NCBI GenBank assembly: GCA_041920565.1
Contig: JBHGXS010000022.1
Coordinates: forward strand, 1-64,000
Source of the DNA: JAGHKQ01 sp041920565
GTDB lineage: Bacteria > Bacillota > Bacilli > Bacillales > Bacillaceae_G
Length of the DNA stretch: 64,000 nucleotides
Direction: 5' to 3'
Under the pieces are notes generated by a model. That model did not search any database. It saw only the letters and a list, made by a program, of their open reading frames with translations, and was not told where the DNA came from. Each line of letters opens with the position of its first letter. The stretch's first letter is position 1. Positions 60,547-64,000 of the stretch are shown here, piece by piece. The position numbers and the translations under genes were made by a program.

Positions 60547-60640
60547 AAAAGTTTCCTCTATAACTATAAGCAACAGAAATAGAAGCAGCATATGATATTA
60601 TGTATGAAACCTGTATGAGCTGATAAAGGGATATTTAGTC

Positions 60641-60679
60641 AACCGAAGCGAAGCTGCCCCGTTCGCTTCGGTTTTATTT
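60641..60679 (+). terminator. Terminator of the SpoVIF-family gene
   Basis: ACCGAAGCGAA and TTCGCTTCGGT form an 11-base stem followed by TTTATTTT. Confidence 0.88.
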
Positions 60680-60786
60680 TGCCTGAAATGGACAAGCAAA
60701 TATAGTTTTCCTTTTAATAATTTGCTAAAATAATAACGAAATCGTTTACTAGACTTGGGAGAAATACTCAACAAAGGAGTGTACGT

Positions 60787-60990
60787 ATGTCTTTAGCTCT
60801 TATTAAAATGTGGTTTGCCTTAGGGGCGATCGCTGCTATGTTTATTTCAGTTATTTTTATTTTGTTAAGCAGACATAAAGTGAAAAATAAATTTTTAAAA
60901 GGCATAATGGCTTTTATTGCCTATACGCTTATGATTGCATCGGGGTTTATCATCTTCATCGTTGTGTTTAGCGGCCCTGTGAGCGAATAG
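60787..60990 (+). CDS. yphE: YphE family membrane protein (DUF2768)
   Basis: The 67-residue protein consists of two membrane segments (about 5-27 and 40-62) joined by a basic loop (SRHKVKNKFLKG), matching DUF2768/YphE in length and place. The function is unknown. It is 18 bases upstream of yphF. Confidence 0.85.
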   Translation: MSLALIKMWFALGAIAAMFISVIFILLSRHKVKNKFLKGIMAFIAYTLMIASGFIIFIVVFSGPVSE

Positions 60991-61008
60991 GAAAGGGACG
61001 AAAAAGCA

Positions 61009-61725
61009 ATGAATAAATGGAAACTTTCTATTCTTTTTATCATGATTCTTTCTTTTCTTACTGGATGTTTATATCCGGAGGAAAAACTGCAGCAAAACCA
61101 AGTGCCGTACACAGATCAGCTGAATGCGGTGCAAACTGCCGTGAATGAATATAAAGCTGCAAATTCAGGATTGCTTCCTATTAAAACGAAAGATACGAAA
61201 ACCCCGATTTATCAGAAGTACCCGATCGATTTTACAAGGTTGTCTCCGCGCTTTATGCAAGAGCCGCCGGGAAATGCTTATGAAAGCGGCGGCATCTATC
61301 AATATGTGCTGGTAGATGTGGAAACAAACCCGACAGTCAAGCTCATTGACTTGCGAATTGCAGAGCAAATTCGGGATTTAAAGCTGAAAATTCAAATGTA
61401 TCGCGACCAGCATGGCTATCCGCCGTATAAGACGGTAGTAGCTGATGGAGTTTATACATTAGATTATAAAAAGCTTCGCTACAAGGAAGAACCGTTTGTC
61501 GTCAGTCCGTATTCAGGGAAAAATCTTCCTTTTGTGATTGACAACAACGGAGAAGTATATGTAGACTACCGAATTGATTTATACGAGCTTTTACAGAAGA
61601 CGGAAGCTGCTGTCAAACCAGGTGAGGATATTCGAACTTTATTAGTGAAAGATTCCCCGTTTGTGCCGGCATATTCCTTGCCATATACAGTAAAAGACAA
61701 GGAACCAATTTTTTTGGTTCAATAA
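61009..61725 (+). CDS. yphF: YphF family lipoprotein
   Basis: The 238-residue protein has a lipoprotein signal ending FLTGC and a soluble extracytoplasmic domain rich in Tyr/Pro (for example YPPYKTVVADGVYTLDY). It equals YphF by size and position before spoIVA. The function is unknown; it forms an operon with yphE. Confidence 0.87.
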   Translation: MNKWKLSILFIMILSFLTGCLYPEEKLQQNQVPYTDQLNAVQTAVNEYKAANSGLLPIKTKDTKTPIYQKYPIDFTRLSPRFMQEPPGNAYESGGIYQYVLVDVETNPTVKLIDLRIAEQIRDLKLKIQMYRDQHGYPPYKTVVADGVYTLDYKKLRYKEEPFVVSPYSGKNLPFVIDNNGEVYVDYRIDLYELLQKTEAAVKPGEDIRTLLVKDSPFVPAYSLPYTVKDKEPIFLVQ

Positions 61726-61731
61726 GTCATG

Positions 61732-61775
61732 AACCCTTCTTTTTAGGAATAAAGTTCTAAAAGAAGGGTTTTTTG
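61732..61775 (+). terminator. Terminator of yphE-yphF
   Basis: AACCCTTCTTTT and AAAAGAAGGGTT form a 12-base stem followed by TTTTG. Confidence 0.87.
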
Positions 61776-61923
61776 CTTTCTATAATGGAAAATCATTATA
61801 AATAGCGAAAAAATTTTTCTATCAACTAGTCATAACGAATAAGGACAAAATCATATTTATATAGTGTCCTAGCTACTAGAAGAATCGTATATTATTCCCA
61901 ATAATTCTTAGGGAGGGAATCAC

Positions 61924-63402
61924 TTGGAAAAGGTAGATATTTTTAAAGATATCGCCGAACGTACCGGCGGTGATATCTATTTAGGGGTAGTAGGTGCTGT
62001 TCGAACTGGTAAGTCTACTTTCATAAAAAAATTCATGGAATTAGCGGTGATTCCTAATATTGCGAGTGAAGCCGAACGTGCCAGAGCTCAAGATGAATTG
62101 CCGCAAAGTGCAGCAGGGCGAACAATCATGACTACGGAGCCGAAATTTGTACCGAATCAAGCAGTATCGATACATGTCGGCGACGGATTGGATGTCAACA
62201 TTCGTTTAGTCGACTGTGTCGGCTATACGGTTCCTGGTGCAAAGGGGTATGAGGACGAGAACGGACCAAGAATGATCAGCACCCCTTGGTATGAAGAGCC
62301 GATTCCGTTTCATGAAGCTGCGGAAATCGGAACTCGAAAAGTAATACAAGAGCACTCCACAATCGGCGTGGTCATCACAACAGATGGAACAATCGGGGAA
62401 ATACCCAGAAGAGATTATTTAGACGCGGAAGAGCGCGTAGTAAATGAGTTAAAAGAAGTAGGTAAGCCGTTTATTATGGTCATTAACACGGTTCAACCCT
62501 ATCATCCGGATACAGAACAGCTCCGACAAAACTTAGTTGAGCAATACGATATTCCGGTGCTTGCAATGAGTGTGGAAGGAATGCGTGAGGGAGATGTGTT
62601 TAATGTTTTACGAGAAGCACTTTATGAGTTCCCTGTTTTAGAAGTGAACGTAAATCTTCCGAGCTGGGTTATGGTATTGAATGAAGGGCATTGGCTTCGT
62701 CAAAGCTACCAAGAAGCAGTGCAGGAGACTGTAAAGGATATTAAACGTTTAAGAGACGTGGATCGCGTTGTTTGGCAGTTCAGCCAATATGAGTTTATTA
62801 ACCGTGCAAGCTTGGCCGGAATTGATATGGGGCAAGGAGTCGCAGAAATCGACTTATACGCTCCGGATGAGCTATACGATCAAGTGCTAAAAGAAGTGGT
62901 GGGCGTAGAGATTCGCGGAAAAGATCATTTACTGAAGCTGATGCTTGATTTTGCCCATGCAAAAGCTGAGTATGATCAAGTGGCTGACGCTTTGAAAATG
63001 GTAAAACAAACCGGATACGGCATTGCTGCTCCTGCTTTAGTGGATATGAGCTTGGATGAACCTGAAATTATCCGCCACGGTTCCCGCTTTGGAGTAAAGC
63101 TTAAAGCAGTTGCTCCTTCCATTCATATGATTAAGGTGGATGTGGAATCGACATTTGAGCCGATTATCGGTACAGAAAAACAAAGCGAAGAACTGGTCCG
63201 CTATTTAATGCAAGACTTTGAAGATGACCCGCTCTCTATTTGGAATTCCGATATTTTCGGCCGCTCCTTAAGCTCTATCGTTCGGGAAGGGATTCATGCA
63301 AAGCTTTCTCTAATGCCGGAAAACGCGCGCTATAAATTAAAAGAAACGTTAGAGCGCATTATTAACGAAGGTTCCGGCGGTCTTATCGCTATTATTTTAT
63401 AG
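61924..63402 (+). CDS. spoIVA: Stage IV sporulation protein A, coat morphogenetic ATPase
   Basis: The 492-residue protein has the Walker A-like motif GAVRTGKSTF, RLVDCVGYTVPGAKGY, VVITTDGTIGEIPR and a C-terminal tail ending GSGGLIAIIL. SpoIVA polymerises with ATP hydrolysis into the basement layer of the spore coat. The start is TTG at 61924 with AGGGAGGG upstream. It is monocistronic, as in B. subtilis. Confidence 0.97.
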   Translation: MEKVDIFKDIAERTGGDIYLGVVGAVRTGKSTFIKKFMELAVIPNIASEAERARAQDELPQSAAGRTIMTTEPKFVPNQAVSIHVGDGLDVNIRLVDCVGYTVPGAKGYEDENGPRMISTPWYEEPIPFHEAAEIGTRKVIQEHSTIGVVITTDGTIGEIPRRDYLDAEERVVNELKEVGKPFIMVINTVQPYHPDTEQLRQNLVEQYDIPVLAMSVEGMREGDVFNVLREALYEFPVLEVNVNLPSWVMVLNEGHWLRQSYQEAVQETVKDIKRLRDVDRVVWQFSQYEFINRASLAGIDMGQGVAEIDLYAPDELYDQVLKEVVGVEIRGKDHLLKLMLDFAHAKAEYDQVADALKMVKQTGYGIAAPALVDMSLDEPEIIRHGSRFGVKLKAVAPSIHMIKVDVESTFEPIIGTEKQSEELVRYLMQDFEDDPLSIWNSDIFGRSLSSIVREGIHAKLSLMPENARYKLKETLERIINEGSGGLIAIIL

Positions 63403-63407
63403 CTTAA

Positions 63408-63437
63408 CGGGCTCCTTTTGCAAGGAGTCCTTTTTAT
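63408..63437 (+). terminator. Terminator of spoIVA
   Basis: GGCTCCTT and AAGGAGTCC pair (one G-T) and are followed by five Ts. Confidence 0.82.
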
Positions 63438-63440
63438 ATG

Positions 63441-63492
63441 GGCTTTGTTCTAAGAATTGCTGAAAAAAACAACGAATTTTACGAACACAGCC
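63441..63492. repeat. Copy B of the ~50-bp palindromic dispersed repeat
   Basis: GGCTTTGTTC and GAACACAGCC are imperfect inverted ends; the copy aligns along its whole length with 33428-33477. The rest of the 534-base gap before hbs holds a GTGCT/AGCAC hairpin near 63629 and the hbs promoter, with no convincing gene. Confidence 0.65.
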
Positions 63493-63787
63493 TTTTTCTT
63501 TTACTAGACGTGAAAGCAATGTTTATAAATAGAAAAGTGATGATGGTGGATATTGAGACACCTGGTCTTCTAACTGCCGATTTTGAATGATCATAATAAA
63601 ATAAGAATTTTTATTCTCGAGGTGCTGGAGTGCTCGTTTAAGCACGCAGAACACAGGAAATACAAGGAATGATAAGGATAAGCTTGTCTTCGGAAAAAGG
63701 GTAAACATCGATTGTCTAACATTTAGAATATGTTGTCAAGTTTACGTATTTTTTCATGTTTTCTTGGTAACATTTTCTTTAAAAATA

Positions 63788-63816
63788 TTGAATTATAAAG
63801 GATTATCGTATATTAT
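63788..63816 (+). promoter_or_regulatory. Promoter of hbs
   Basis: TTGAAT (63788-63793) and TATTAT (63811-63816) are 17 bases apart, about 120 bases before the hbs start. Confidence 0.6.
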
Positions 63817-63936
63817 AAGGCTTGATAATGAATTATCTGCTTATTTGTAGTATAGAAATTGGAAATTTTGCCTACAAATGAAGATAAGATTCACTTTTAC
63901 TGAATACAATAATTCTCTTGGGAGGAGGTGAATGGC

Positions 63937-64000
63937 ATGAATAAGACAGATTTAATTAATGCAGTTGCAGAAAGAAGCGAAATCTCTAAAAAAGATGCAA
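63937..64000 (+). CDS. hbs: DNA-binding protein HU (5' part, cut by window edge)
   Basis: The first 21 codons (MNKTDLINAVAERSEISKKD) match HU, the abundant nucleoid protein; GGGAGGAGGTG gives a very strong ribosome binding site. The position after spoIVA is the B. subtilis one. Confidence 0.93.
   Translation, partial: MNKTDLINAVAERSEISKKDA

Noticed and set aside
61829..61880. SigE promoter for spoIVA
   Set aside because: SigE control is expected from B. subtilis, and TCATATTT or GTCATAAC could be a -35, but no convincing -10 at proper spacing stands out, so no site was placed.
63523..63708. 61-codon minus-strand ORF before hbs
   Set aside because: No ribosome binding site and low-complexity composition; it looks like chance in AT-rich intergenic DNA.
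1..64000. CRISPR arrays, tRNA or rRNA genes, complete insertion sequences
   Set aside because: No regularly spaced direct repeats, no tRNA cloverleaf or T-loop signature, no rRNA stretch and no intact transposase were found by reading both strands.

Overview
The window reads as a chromosomal segment of a spore-forming, low-GC Gram-positive rod of the family Bacillaceae. Gene order from about 15 kb to the right edge follows the Bacillus subtilis ypu-res-ypb-ypf-yph-spoIVA-hbs neighbourhood: ypuI, dacB-spmA-spmB, rluB, resABCDE, ribU, fer, ypbB-recQ-ypbD-ypbE, ypbG, mecB, glutamate dehydrogenase, ypdA, ypfB-cmk-rpsA homologue, fni, yphA-YIEGIA, der, gpsA, spoVIF, yphE-yphF, spoIVA, hbs. A SodF-like superoxide dismutase and a DinB protein between ypuI and dacB recall the B. 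cereus side of the family. No rRNA, tRNA, CRISPR array or complete insertion sequence was seen.

Layout. 0-15 kb is accessory: a PAS sensor kinase, a DUF72 protein, a Fur-controlled pair of lipoproteins (one a di-heme MauG/CCP-type enzyme on a beta-propeller), a short tyrosine recombinase, an orphan HAMP histidine kinase, deoD, a Fur-controlled FhuF-type reductase, several small unknown genes, and an mprF relic. 15-27 kb holds sporulation cortex genes (dacB-spmAB, with a good SigE-type promoter) and the cytochrome c maturation/redox-regulation cluster resABCDE. 27-37 kb is a cobalamin-riboswitch-controlled run of 12 genes for corrinoid uptake, remodelling and nucleotide-loop assembly (btuFCD-cbiZ, cbiB, cobD, cobU, cobS, cobC, a diverged cobU paralogue, cblT, cblS, pduO-type adenosyltransferase); it lies where B. 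subtilis has sigX-rsiX. 37-47 kb has an M23/LysM hydrolase, FMN-riboswitch-controlled ribU, ferredoxin, ypbB-recQ and relatives, and a MerR/B12-binding photoreceptor-like regulator that could use the adenosylcobalamin made by the operon. 47-52 kb has a glutamate dehydrogenase with a consensus cre site, a small membrane protein behind two LexA-type boxes, an amidase, bacillithiol-disulfide reductase and asparaginase. 52-64 kb is conserved housekeeping and sporulation.

The strongest leads for undescribed biology are: (i) the 70-residue single-pass membrane protein at 48964-49176 whose promoter carries two SOS boxes, one on the -35; (ii) the two-gene Fur-regulated lipoprotein/di-heme unit at 2929-7089; (iii) the B12 operon with a diverged CobU paralogue and a nearby LitR/CarH-like protein lacking one expected axial ligand; (iv) a dispersed ~50-bp palindromic repeat, one copy lying inside the cob operon; and (v) two structured, apparently non-coding segments at 11.8 and 44.4 kb.
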